Source of the DNA: Laburnicola sp. R22_1
Lineage: Eukaryota > Ascomycota > Dothideomycetes > Pleosporales > Didymosphaeriaceae
Assembly (NCBI GenBank): GCA_014281115.1
Contig: JACONQ010000006.1
Coordinates: 1,612,001 to 1,676,000, forward strand
Length of the DNA: 64,000 bases
Reading direction: 5' to 3'
Under the pieces are notes generated by a model that was not told where the DNA came from, did not search any database, and worked only from the letters and a program-made list of their open reading frames with translations. Below, piece by piece: positions 22,392-33,845 of this stretch (positions are counted from its first letter, which is position 1; every line of letters starts with the position of its first letter). The position numbers and the translations under genes are program-made.

Positions 22392-25007
22392 TTAAAGTAG
22401 GCACCTAGCTTATTAGCATTTGCTAGTAATAGTAGAAATAGTGTTAGAGTGTCTAGAATATAGTAGGTAGCTATTCCTATTAGATTTGTAATTTATATAG
22501 TTCCTAGAGATTCTTATAGGTTTTAACCTCTAAAGCTAATATTAGTGTTACTAGGTGTCTAATTAATCTTTATATAGAAATTCTCTTATATATAGGCCTC
22601 TAGCTATGCTTTGCTAATAGTAGAAATTCTTACTACACTTATATCCTATAATTTACCTTAGTATATTATATAGTATTAATCTTTAAGAATAAACTATTCT
22701 GCACACGTTTTTAGCTCTATGTTATAGATATGTTTACTAGTTATGCGGTAAAGATAGGTTGTAGTAGTTAGGTAGAACACTTAATTATTACTATTCTTAT
22801 TATCTTTACTCTACTTCTCTTCTTTGTATAAAGCAGGTTCCTTATTATTATACCCTTTTCTATTCTAAATATAGGACTAAATAGTTTTGTACAAAGGCGT
22901 TTTATTATTATACTTTTATAAAAGGTAATATACTATCTTATTATGCGGATACACTTAGTACGCAAATAGTTAGAAGATTAATAACCTTTTTTATAGTACA
23001 CAAAATACTTCTTTAGTCTTATATAAATATTATTTAATTAGAATCTAAATTGTAATAATAATAGTATAAATTGTCCGCAAAATTCTCATTTATAAGAGCC
23101 TAGTAATCTCCTTCTTTATATAGAAAAATTATATTTGCGATTAGTGTAGGATATATTAACCTCTTATAGGTACTAATTAGATTAGTAATTAATTACAACT
23201 TAGATTAACGCATAGAAATTAGTAAATAGAGCTTCATAAGTAGGCTTAGGGGTGAATATAGCCTACTCTAGCTCTAGATATCTATAGTATACTTATATAA
23301 TAGTAGTATAGAGAGAGATTTTCCTAGTAAAGTCTGCACCTAATACTTTATATATAAGGATAAGTCTATTAATTATTGCCTCTAGAACTTTATATAGACT
23401 TCTATTAGAGTTTTTACGCTAGTATTATATAAAGGTTATTATAATCTAGTCTATCTAATACTTGTTATAGTTAATAGTAGTATTAAAGTAACTATTAAGT
23501 GCTTTATATAAGCACTTCTATAATTATCTAAGGTAGATAGTATAGAGGTAATACTATACCGCACAGCTAGTAAGAATATCTAGAACGATATTTAGGTATT
23601 AATTTTTAGCACTATCTAGGCGTCTATATAGATTTATAAAGATTCTAGTCTTATCTACTAAAATATTATATAGAGCTCTAGTATAGTTATTATTGTTATT
23701 CTATACCTTTTAAAATTAGATTATCGTATTCGCTAGAAATCTCTAAAATGGTAGGTTATACTTAGGTGGAAGCTTGCATAAGTTAGATTATAGCATAGGC
23801 TTAGTCCGTGTAGATTAGTATAGTGCCTATAATTTGCATTTAACTAGTAGTGGTTCTATTCTATATAGTGTTTAATAATTGCAAGCAAGTAGACAGAATA
23901 GTAGTTAGATACTATATATAAAGAGTAGTAGTTTATTTAATTATTTATAAAAATAAGATTATTCTTCGTACTTATACGAAGGTTTTCTTAAGATATTTAT
24001 AGGGACCTATAGCTATATAGGTGCCTATAGTAGTAATATCTTACTCTATTTAAGTTTGTGCGATAGCCCAACTAGCTTAGATATCTTTAATATTAGCCTT
24101 AGTGTTTACGTATAAGGAGTTAACCAAGCTAGTAAAGGTAGTAATATATAAATAATATTTATATTGCCTTAGGCTACTTTATATAGTTTACTAGTACTTA
24201 TAGCTCTAGTATCTATCTTTAGTATAATGCCCTTTTCTTTTAGGACTATAATAAGCTCTTTTCTAATCGTGTAGTTTAACTTTAAAAAATAGTGTTCATT
24301 TTATCCTTTAAAGTCTTCCTAAAATAATTCTAAGAAAGCTATCCCTTTTTAGTATAATAAATAATAATTAGTAATAGTATATACTGTGTATAATTATATT
24401 TATATTAAAGACAGACTATTTACTAGGTTAATCTTATTCTTTTAGTACTTAGGTCTTATTCCCTTGTGTAGTGTTGCCTCTAATATTCCTATCCCTTTAG
24501 TATACTTATTATATAGTCTAGTATGTTTAGGCATATTAGTATTGTTTTATAAAGTAGAGGTAGTAAAAGCAAAGGCTTTATATAGAGTGGTGGTAGGAGT
24601 AGTTATTACATAACTAGTTTGTTTAATAGGTTAGTTATATAGAGGGTTATACTTTATTAGAATTTATTATTATTTAACTATATATTTGTATTGTTACTAG
24701 TAGTGTGCTTAGTGCACTATCTTCTCTTAAATTTTATATAGTAGCAATATGTATTTACTAACTTAATAAAAGAGTTAATTTGCTGTCTTTATAGATGAGG
24801 ATAGATTTTATATGTCTTGTATAATCGCTTCCTTTATTTTATATAGCGGCGATAGTTACTTACTAACTTTATAAAGGTTTAATCTACTATTCTCTTACGT
24901 ATAGAGCATAGGGTATAATAAAACAAATTGTATAGCTAATAATAACTTGTATAATCTGTCTTTACTCTTACTAATTTGTAGTTAAGAGTTAGTTAACTAC
25001 TAATTAG
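22392..25007 (-). pseudogene. Copia gag remnant of the deleted element
   Basis: Minus-strand gag region parallel to 11,608-13,866 of the other copia. It carries the same Cys/His cluster near 22,985-23,005 and is broken by TAA/TAG. It is the longer version of this region and so the better template for the family gag. Confidence 0.55.
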
Positions 25008-25293
25008 TGTTAAATAGGCTCTATAGCTAGCTATATAGATATTAATATCTAATACTCTATATTAGTAAGTGTAGAGGATGTACAGGATAATTATACAAGA
25101 AAAAGAAATAATATAATAAAATAACTTAGTATTAATTACTTGTCTCTAGAAAGAGTGCAAATATAAAGAAAAAGATCCTATAACGCATAGGCTGTAGCGC
25201 ACAGGCATTACGTAATCCCTATATCATACTATTGTGCGATAGTATTAAAACCTTAACCCCCTTAGGTGCCTTTGCCTATACGGTGTACAGATA
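25008..25293 (-). repeat. Copia LTR, right copy of deleted element
   Basis: 286 bp, followed directly by the second TAAAT duplication. Confidence 0.85.
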
Positions 25294-25298
25294 TAAAT

Positions 25299-25580
25299 AT
25301 TAATATATAGCTAAAAATTAAAATTATAATTAAGATAACTAGAAGATTAAATACTTTAACTTATAGTAATACTATGAAAATAGATTTTAAAAACTTTAAG
25401 AAACTTTAATTATTAGCCCTAAAATGGTGATATTTTAAATTAATTATATTTTAAATTAGATACTTTTATACTTTCTCTAGGCAGACGTATAAACTAGCTC
25501 TACTTATTAGTTTTTAAGTAGCCCTACTACGTTTAATTACTACATTTTTTTATTACATTACTAGCGCCTACATAATATTA
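25299..25580. repeat. AT-rich spacer with family L fragment
   Basis: 25,480-25,580 matches 28,432-28,545 (TACTTATTAGTTTTTAAGTA followed by GCCCTACTA), the left-hand part of the longer family L copy. It is cut by the SR1-long copy at 25581. No gene. Confidence 0.5.
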
Positions 25581-26698
25581 TATAGCGTTAATTCTACCTA
25601 GGGGTAGGACGACAAAGGCTTTCATCTTAAATAACATAATAAAAAAGCCAGAGCCCCCTGCTTAGTAATTAAAAAGAGTGTGAAAAGGTAATTAGACATA
25701 AAAAAAGCGCGTTTAAACTGCTAAGCGAGCTTAGTAGTCTTAGCACAAGGCTTCTATAAGCAAAATTTTTACAAAGAGGCCACTTAGAACTTTAGGGGAT
25801 AAAACTTAGGCGTGGCCACACTATAAGCTATTTTCTCTACTATTCTAATTATTATAAATAACACAAGTTAATATATTAATAAATATATACTACTATGCTT
25901 AAGAGTGGGATAAGAGTACTATATACTAGATACACATTTGTCGCTCTATTACCACATTATTAAGGTTATCTTAGACAAAGCCCCTACTATTACTCTATGT
26001 CCTACTATTTATCTAGGCATTAACGTTATTTCTAAAGAAGTACTTGCGATTACTAAAGAGTATACGCCGCAGTTTTGCGCTGCTGCTACTAATATAGCCA
26101 CGCTAAAGTTCTATTCTGTCTATAAGATACTTATTTAGCACGAGGGATAGGTATACTTAACTATTTATAAGGCCATCCTTATATACTAGTTAGGTTAGCA
26201 GCTAGTCTAGTTTACAAAGAATAGCAGCGCTATATCCCCACTCTAGTAAATATAATTGCTTCTTATTAGTACTAGAATTCTCTAGTAGAGGATATAAAAA
26301 GAGGATAATAAGGTCTTTATTAATAAGATTTAGTGTAGCAAGAGCATTATATAGATCTGCGAGATCCTTCTAGCTGTTATTACTATTAAGTTAGCTTATC
26401 TAACCAAGTATATTACGTAAGCAGCGTGCGAGCGTAAATAATTAATAATAGTAGTAGTAATAAGCTAGGTATGCTATGTATAGCGTAAGTAAACCTTATA
26501 TAAGTTAGAAGCTTATAAGGTATAGATAGGATATAAGTAAGTTTAAACTATTATTGCGTTATTGGGTAGTGTTTAAGGTTAGTCTTTAATTAGAATTAGG
26601 TGCTGTATATAGTATATAATAACCTTCTATTTTAACCTATTTTAACCTTAAACTAAAAAAAGATTAAAAAGATATTTAGTAAGCTAACTCTATAGTAT
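25581..26698 (-). mobile_element. SR1-long retroposon, copy B
   Basis: About 1,118 bp, from the mutated 3' end TATAGCGTTAATT on the left to GTTAGCTTACTAAATATC (minus strand) on the right. It contains an internal palindrome CTGCTAAGCGAGCTTAGTAG. A short open stretch at 25938-26138 exists on the plus strand, but the better conserved frame of the family is on the minus strand. No clear target duplication was found for this copy. Confidence 0.65.
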
Positions 26699-26800
26699 AA
26701 GTATATACCTATATATACCTAATACGTCTTATAGCTATTCTCTAAAAATTTTATTTTTAATAAGTATATTATAGCTTTTCTAAATTATATAGTCTTATTT

Positions 26801-26904
26801 ACGCTCTTTTTAGTTCCTAAGTAGGGGGCTCTGCTTTTTTTATTATATTATTTAAGATAAAAGCCTTTGTTATTCTACCCCTAGGTAGATAATATAATAA
26901 CACA
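26801..26904 (+). mobile_element. SR1 short retroposon, 5'-truncated
   Basis: 104 bp, starting inside the family at ACGCTC and ending AATAACACA. Flanked by TAGTCTTATTT (26790-26800) and TAGTCCTATTT (26905-26915), 10 of 11 bases equal and the difference a transition. Confidence 0.7.
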
Positions 26905-27006
26905 TAGTCCTATTTAGTTCTTCTAGAGCTTTTTTATAACTTTTGCCTATTTTTTTCTATTATCTTTAAAAATATACTTAGTAATCCTTATTACTATAGC
27001 TAAGTA

Positions 27007-27133
27007 TGTGTTATTAAGTTAACTACCTAGGGGTAGAACAATAAAGGCTTTTATCTTAAATAATATAATAAAAAAAGTAGAGTCCCCTACTTAGTATTTA
27101 AAAACTAGTGTAAAAGGTAAATTATAAAAAGAA
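27007..27133 (-). mobile_element. SR1 short retroposon adjoining SR1-long copy C
   Basis: 127 bp, flanked by perfect 11-bp duplications ATAGCTAAGTA (26996-27006, 27134-27144). The right duplication is also the left duplication of the long copy that begins at 27145. Confidence 0.75.
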
Positions 27134-27144
27134 ATAGCTAAGTA

Positions 27145-28275
27145 TATGTTATTAAATTAACTACCTAGGGGTAGAATAACAAAGGCTTTTATTTCAAATA
27201 ACATAATAAAAAAAGCAAAGCCCCCTGTTTAGTAATTAAAAAAGAGCGTATAATAGGTAATTACAAAAAACGCGTGTTTAAACTACTAAGCAAGCTTAGT
27301 GGACTTAGCGCGCATAGCTTCCACATACAAATTTAATTTATAAGAAAAGGCTATAGTTAGAACTTTAGAGGAGGAATAAAGGCTTTAGCGCAGCTATGCT
27401 ATAAGTTATTTATCTATTCTTTACTATCCTAACTATTGCAAACCACTATCTAGATTATTGCAAACAATATAAGTTAATATATTAATAGGTACGTTTCTTA
27501 TAAGTAGTAGGACAAGGGTAATATATACTAGATATACTATTACTCTATTACTATATTAAGGTTATCTTTAACAAATCTTCTCCTATTACTATTTCTCTAC
27601 ACCCTACTATCTATTTAGGTATTAATATTGTCTCTAAAGCTGAGGTACTTGCCACTACTAAAGAATATACGCTAAAGTTTTGCGCTACTACTATTAAGGT
27701 AACTACACTAGAGTTCTATTCTATTTATTAGATGCTCTTTTAGCGCGAGGGGTAGGTATACTTACCTATCTATAAGGTAGTTCTAGTGTACTAGTTAGGT
27801 TAATAGCTTATCTAGTTTGCAAAGGACTATAAGGTTAAATTTCTACTTTAGTAGAAGCAATTACTCCTTATTAGTAACTAAATCTAAAAGGGAAGGCAAA
27901 AGATAAAGAATAAAGTATTTATTAATAAGCTCTAGTGTAATAAGAGTATTGCATAAATCTGCAAGATCCTCCTAGCTAATACTATTACTATTAAGTTAGC
28001 TTATCTAGTGCGCGAGTGTAGATAACTAATAATAGTAGTAGTAATAAGCTAGGTATACTGTCTACACTATAAGTAAATCTTGCGTTAGGACTAGAAGCTT
28101 ATAGGTATTAGGGGATATAAGTAAGTTTAAACTATTATCGCATTGTTAGATATTTAAGGTTAGTTTTTATTAGAATTAGATGCCGTACATAGTAGTATAT
28201 AATAACCTTTTATCTTAACCTACTTTAACCTTAAACTAAAAAGACAGGGTAAAAAAGGTGTTTAGTAAGATAACC
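27145..28275 (-). mobile_element. SR1-long retroposon, copy C
   Basis: 1,131 bp, full length. Flanked by ATAGCTAAGTA (27134-27144) and ATAGGTAAGTA (28276-28286). The minus strand keeps the family frame in part (ARFTYSVDSIPSLLLLLLLV). Confidence 0.75.
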
Positions 28276-28399
28276 ATAGGTAAGTATAACGTAACTATAC
28301 TAGTAGAAAGTAAGCTATAAGTTTAATTTTATATATATAGTCCCTATATACTTACTAAAGTAATAGGACTTTAATAAACTAGCTAAAATAATTTATTTA
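28276..28399. other. Short AT-rich spacer
   Basis: Flank of SR1-long copy C, beginning with its right target duplication. Nothing identified. Confidence 0.4.
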
Positions 28400-30430
28400 C
28401 TACACTATTTATATGCTACTACTTCCTCCTTGGCAGGAGTATAAACTGCCTCTACTTATTAGTTTTTAAGTAGCCCTACTATATTTAATTACTGCGTTTT
28501 TTCATTGCGTTACTAGCGTCCACATAATGTTATATAATATTACGTGCATGCTAAGCCCTAGGACTAGAGCGCGTTAAAGTTTTTCTAACATCTTCTCTAG
28601 CTTCTAAGATAACTAACCCTATAATAATAACACCCTAACTTGATCGCCCGCCTACTACATTACTAAACAATTAACTCCTACCTTCTACCTTCTACCGCTA
28701 CTTTACTAAATAATAGATTACCTCTATCTATTGTCCTATTGCCTAATAATTAACTACTTAGAACTCTAAAATATACTACTACTGTAATATATAATAAATT
28801 GCGCGCGCTTTACTCTCTACTTTTAACTCTAAATAGCACTCTAATATTATACTAGCCTTACTCTACTTATTACCTATAAATATTCTATAGTATAAGCGCA
28901 TATTTATATATCCGCTATACCTTTATTATCTATTTCTAGTAGTATCCTTTATGCTAACAATTCTCTTGACCCTCTAGATTAAATAGTAGCTTATTATATT
29001 TTATATATCTCTAACAACCTTTAGCAATTCTAGCCTATTACTTTTTAATATAGCTCTAGTACTTATTATTAATATAGCTAAGCACTAAGTAGCTAAATTA
29101 ATAAAGAGCAAGAAATAATTTAAGGTTTATAGTTCCTAAAGCATCTAGAGTTTCCTTAATATAGCGTAATAAATCTATTAGGCCTATTTATATACAATAT
29201 AAAGTTTCTCCCCTAGGATTAATCTATAATGTTACATAATCCTAGGCTGGCTGTTTAACTAACCACTGTATAACATAATTAATAATTTCTTTAATAATAG
29301 TTGTTGCTATAATAATAATAATAATAATTATAATAGTAACTAACCTAACTATTTTATCTAACTCTCTTTCTATAGTAGATCTCTTCTTGCAACTAGCGAG
29401 CTATATACTACTATCTAGGACCTTACTACTACCGCCTATCTTCTCTATGCTTCTGCCACTACTACTTACCCTTACCTTTATTGCTTGTAGTCCCCTACTT
29501 TAATAGTAGCCTAGATAATTACTACTACGCCTTTAGCGTTTTATATACTATAATAAACTTTTTCTCTCCTTTACTCTAGTCCTTGCCCTTATAGTCCTTA
29601 TTACTTTTATTTTTAGTTATATTTTTAAGCTTTTATAGTATAATCTCTATATTATACTATTATTATATATAAAGGCTATATTTGTACTAATATCTAGGTA
29701 CTAAAGGAGTGTCTTACACTTTAGAATCTAAAGGCATAAGGCGCAGTAGATTAGCCTAAAGATATTACTAATAGTGTACTTAAAAATAAGCTCTAGAGGC
29801 CTCGTTAACAATTCTTCTAGTTATATAAAGTTGCTAAATCTCTAGGAATTATTCTTAACTTTGTCTAGCTAGTTGTCAATGCCCTAATTAAATTTAATAA
29901 TAGCTATATTACTATAGATATTAGATTTAGACGCAATATTAGATTGCTAAACAGTTATTATATTACTAGATATAGTAAATAAAGAAATAAGAATTTAGTA
30001 TCTTAGGCGTTTCTAATATTGCAAAAGTAGGTAGACTTTATACACTATACGTATAGCAAACTATAGTTACGCTATAGCTGCTAGGTTGTAAGCGCAGTAA
30101 CTAAACTACAGTTAAGCATTCCATCGCCCACACTACTTCTGTGGTTGCGACTCTGCGTAGATCTACAATAGTTCTCTAATAGTCTACTTGTTAAGAAATA
30201 ATATATAACTTAATTATACTAGATAGCTAATTATCTGTTAACTACTATTAATAATACTGCTATAAAGAAAGTTAAGAATAAATTATTGTTATTTTGTGTA
30301 TATTTTGTTACTACTACTATATGCTAGGTACTAGGTTTTAGTGCCTCCTATTTTACTCCTCTCTGTGTATAGTGCGAACTTTACCTTAGTTAGAATCTCT
30401 ATATAATAAAGATCTCTACTACTATATAAA
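28400..30430 (-). mobile_element. Family L long copy, possible LTR element remnant
   Basis: About 2 kb. The 29,205-30,425 part matches 44,350-45,640 closely; 28,432-28,545 matches 25,480-25,580. The right-hand 370 bp (30,050-30,425) is the repeat that occurs alone at 14925-15272. Minus-strand translation of 28,560-29,000 reads through RIP-type stops (LVILEAREDVRKTLTRSS, then IFIGNK and ILECYLELKVESKARAIYYI), a charged protein that could be a gag, but I cannot name it. Only one terminal repeat is seen, so the class is unresolved. Confidence 0.5.
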
Positions 30431-31196
30431 GTGTATTTTACTACTATATAGTTAGTAATATTAAGTAGCGTTTATTCTTTGCAATACTAGTTCTAGTTAG
30501 TAGTATTATTAGCATTATTAGTATTGTTAGCTTTATTATATATATACAGTTATGTATTAATAATAGTAGAAGAGATAAGAGCTATTATTGTAATAATTTT
30601 ATTAGAAACCCCTTAGTCGCAAAAAAAAAACCTTACAGTTATAAGACTGTCCACCTAGTAGTAATAGTATTTATAGGGCAAGGAATAGCTATACTAGATT
30701 ATTACCTTAAGGTTTTGCGCAATAATTAAATATACTATTATATAAGAATAGATAAAGACTTAATCTCTAGTTGCAAGTTTTTATAAGATACTACGCAAGT
30801 AACTGCGTATTATATTATTATTTTTAACTTTAGTACTTATAGAATATAGTACACTATAATTAACTACCTTATTAGTATAAGGGGCTAATTTGCACGTACT
30901 AACAAATAGTCCCTAGCCTAGCCTATCCTTAAGCTACTTTCTCTTACAGCATTATACTGTATACTAAAAGGTCTACGATGTTTTTCTTTTAATATGCTAC
31001 TACTATATAGTTAGTAATATTAAGTATTTACTCTTTATAATACTAATTTTAGCTAGCTTTATTATTATTATTATTATATTTTTATTATATATATATAGAT
31101 ATATAACTACTTACCTAGTAATAATAGTATTATTAGAGTAAGAAATACCTATATATATTAAATTATAGTCTTAAAGTTTTATATAATAATATACTT
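30431..31196. other. AT-rich spacer with SR2 copy
   Basis: Contains the SR2 copy at 30554-30633. Two partly duplicated segments (CTACTACTATATAGTTAGTA near 30,430 and 31,000) recur. 30,945-30,975 equals the copia target region at 14,154. No gene. Confidence 0.45.
30554..30633 (+). mobile_element. SR2 short poly-A retroposon, 5'-truncated copy
   Basis: 80 bp, lacking the first part of copies 14577-14692 and 46351-46465, ending in ten A then CCTT. Perfect 9-bp duplication TACAGTTAT (30545-30553, 30634-30642). 5' truncation with its own duplication is typical of target-primed reverse transcription. Confidence 0.7.
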
Positions 31197-31209
31197 TATA
31201 TATAAGAGG

Positions 31210-32352
31210 TAGTCGACTTACCAAATGCCTTTTTTAACCTTTTTTTAGTTTAAGGTTAAAGTAGAGTAAGATAGAAGATTATATATACTATATATAGCAC
31301 CTAATTCTAATTAAAAACTAACCTTAAATACTACCTAACAATGTAATAATAGTTTAAACTTTAAACTTACTCGCACTTTTTCTATACCTTATAAGCTCTC
31401 TACCTATGCAAGGTTCACTTATAGTGTATATAGCACACCTAGCTTATTGCTACTACTATTATTAGTTATCTACACTCGCGCTACTACGCAGCATACTCCC
31501 TTAGATAAGCTGACTTAATAGTAATAATAGTTAGAAGGATCTTATAGATCTATATAACACTTTTACTACACTAGAGCTTATTAATAAAGATCTTATTATT
31601 CTTTTATATCCTCTACTAGAGAATTATATTACTTATAAGGAGTAATTACGTCTACTAAAGTAGAAATATAGTCTAGCTATTCTTTATAAACTAAATTAGC
31701 TACTAGCCTAACTAGTATATATAAATAGCATCATAAATAGTTAAGTATACTTATCTATTACGCTAGATAAGCATCTTATAAATAAAATAGAACTCTAGCG
31801 TAGTTATATTAGCAATAGCGGCGCAAATCTTTAATATGTACTTTTTAGCAATAGTAAGTACTTCTTTAAAAATAACGTTAATACCTAGATAGATTGTAGG
31901 GCTTAGAGAAACAATAGAGACTTTATTAAAGATAATCTTAATATAGTACTAAAGTGATATTGTATCTAGTATATATTACTTTTATTCTACTTATAAGCAT
32001 AGTAGTACATACTTATTAATATATTAATTTATATTGTTTATAATAATCTAAATAGTAGGTTTGTAATAATTAGGATTGTAAAGAAAGAATAGCTTATAGT
32101 ATTGCTGCACTAAAGTTTTATTCCTCTCCTAAAGTTCTAACTATAGCCTTTTTATAAATTATCTTTATATATAGAAGCTATGCACACTAAGACCGCTAAG
32201 CTCGCTTAGTATTTTAAACGCGCTTTTTTTTGTAATTACCTTTTTTACGCTCTTTTTAACTACTAAGTAGGGGGCTCTACTTTTTTTATTATGTTATTTC
32301 AGATAATAGCCTTTGTCGTCCTACCCCTAGGTAGATTAATTAATGACACACA
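31210..32352 (+). mobile_element. SR1-long retroposon, copy D
   Basis: 1,143 bp. Perfect 11-bp duplications TATATAAGAGG (31199-31209, 32353-32363). The plus strand keeps parts of the family frame (FKLTRTFSIPYKLSTYARFT, and late PRQIVGLRETIETLLKIILI). Confidence 0.78.
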
Positions 32353-32362
32353 TATATAAGAG

Positions 32363-32489
32363 GCTTTTTTTATTATTACCTTTTTACGCCTTGTTTTATT
32401 ACTAAGCAGGAGGCTCTGCTTTTTATATTATGTTATTTAAGATAAAAGCCTTTGTTATTCTACTCCTAGGTAGTTAACTTAACAACACA
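32363..32489 (+). mobile_element. SR1 short retroposon adjoining SR1-long copy D
   Basis: 127 bp. Flanked by TATATAAGAG (32353-32362, 32490-32499), the same target as copy D, so short and long forms sit head to tail at one site. Confidence 0.75.
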
Positions 32490-32499
32490 TATATAAGAG

Positions 32500-33845
32500 T
32501 AGATACATACTTAATTTAGTTAAAAAAATTTATATTTTATATATAGATAGCTATACTATATTATTATTATTAACTTTAGTATCTATAAATTATAGTATGG
32601 CTTATAATTAACTCTATAAAGAGTTAGCTAATTTATATATACTTATAAATAGTGTTCTTAAATAGTTACTAAACTAGTTTTATTATTTTACTTATTTTAC
32701 TACGTTTTTGTATACTAACTACCTTTTCCTATAGTGTTATACTATGTATTAAGAGTGCGCAAAGTCTTTTTAATTATTAATTTTATACTTTAAAAGTTTA
32801 AAAAGGCTATAAATTTTTAAGTAAAAATAGAACCTCTAAGTTTTCTATATCTAGCTTATATATAACTAGCTTTTTAATTTCTTAAAGAAAATAAAAAATA
32901 AGCTTATTAAAAAGTTAAATAATATTAAAGAGCTAAAAGCTATATAAGCTATAGCTAAGATAAGATTAAAGAAGTTACGTAAGTATTACTTAAGAATAGG
33001 TACAATAAAAAGTTTCTTATTTAACTATATGTGGCGTTATTTTATCTATCTAGGGGTAGGACGACAAAGGCTTTTATCTTAAATAACAGGACAAAAAAGC
33101 AGAGCCCCTGCTTTATAATTAAAAAAGGCGTAAAAAATTAATCACAAAAAGCTTATTTAACTATATAATAAATCTTTTTTTATAAAATCTTATAGAAGAT
33201 AAAATATTATAATTATGGCTATTTATTATAGTTCTATACTAATAATTATATAGGATAAAATATAAAAGACCCAAAATAAGTATATATACTACTAACAGTT
33301 TCTAAAGTATTTGAATTACTATAATAGCCTAATAGGTAAAGACTATACTTTCGTTTTAAAAACTAATCTAAAATAGTTATAAGATAGTAAATAGGTTTAA
33401 AAGCCTTTTTACTACTTAGTTTATAGTTTAGTAGTCTTTCTACTTTTAGCTAAAATTTAGCTATGCTAAATATTAATTATAACTTAAGTCTAATTTAAAT
33501 AGAAGAAGTAATATACCTAAGTACTTTTATTATTAAAAAGAGTAATAAGTTTAATATAATAAAGTAGTAGAAAGTTTATTAAATATCTTACCCTTAACTT
33601 ATATAAGTTATTAAGAATATGCTAGTAATAGAGATTTATTAAGTAAATATTAAGTATATTTTTAATACTAGTAAGGATATAATTAGAAATTAAAGGTATA
33701 AATTTACAACTTAAATAATTTAAAAAGTTATAATACTTAGGTTTATAATAGCTAAGAAGCAATTTACTAAAATATTAAATTCTAATATATATAAGAATAG
33801 TTTAGAGATTATAGTGCTATTAAAAGAAAATTTTTATATAAGCTA
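32500..33845. other. AT-rich, unidentified RIP-mutated sequence
   Basis: All frames closed. Apart from the SR1 copy at 33030-33151 I recognise nothing. It forms the left flank of pogo element P5 (TA at 33844-33845). Confidence 0.4.
33030..33151 (-). mobile_element. SR1 short retroposon with 14-bp duplication
   Basis: 122 bp, TGTGGCG end on the left. Perfect 14-bp duplication CTTATTTAACTATA (33016-33029, 33152-33165), one of the longest in the family. Confidence 0.8.

Larger units (their letters stand above)
21322..25293 (-). mobile_element. Copia element with large internal deletion
   Basis: 3,972 bp with LTRs 21322-21607 and 25008-25293 (286 bp each) and a 5-bp duplication TAAAT (21317-21321, 25294-25298). 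Sister of the element at 4062-14153. Sequence matching 4351-5140 jumps directly to sequence matching about 11,608 onward at about 22,390, so integrase, RT and most of RNase H are missing. The breakpoint falls in an AAAATAT-like stretch present at both edges in the sister. It lacks the hAT insertion. It retains about 360 bp of gag region (about 23,290-23,655) that the sister has lost. Confidence 0.88.

Noticed and set aside
25938..26138. Plus-strand frame in SR1-long copy B as the element gene
   Set aside because: It lacks an ATG, closes after 66 codons, and runs opposite to the frame that is better conserved among copies A, C and D and that follows the retroposition direction. Not fully excluded.
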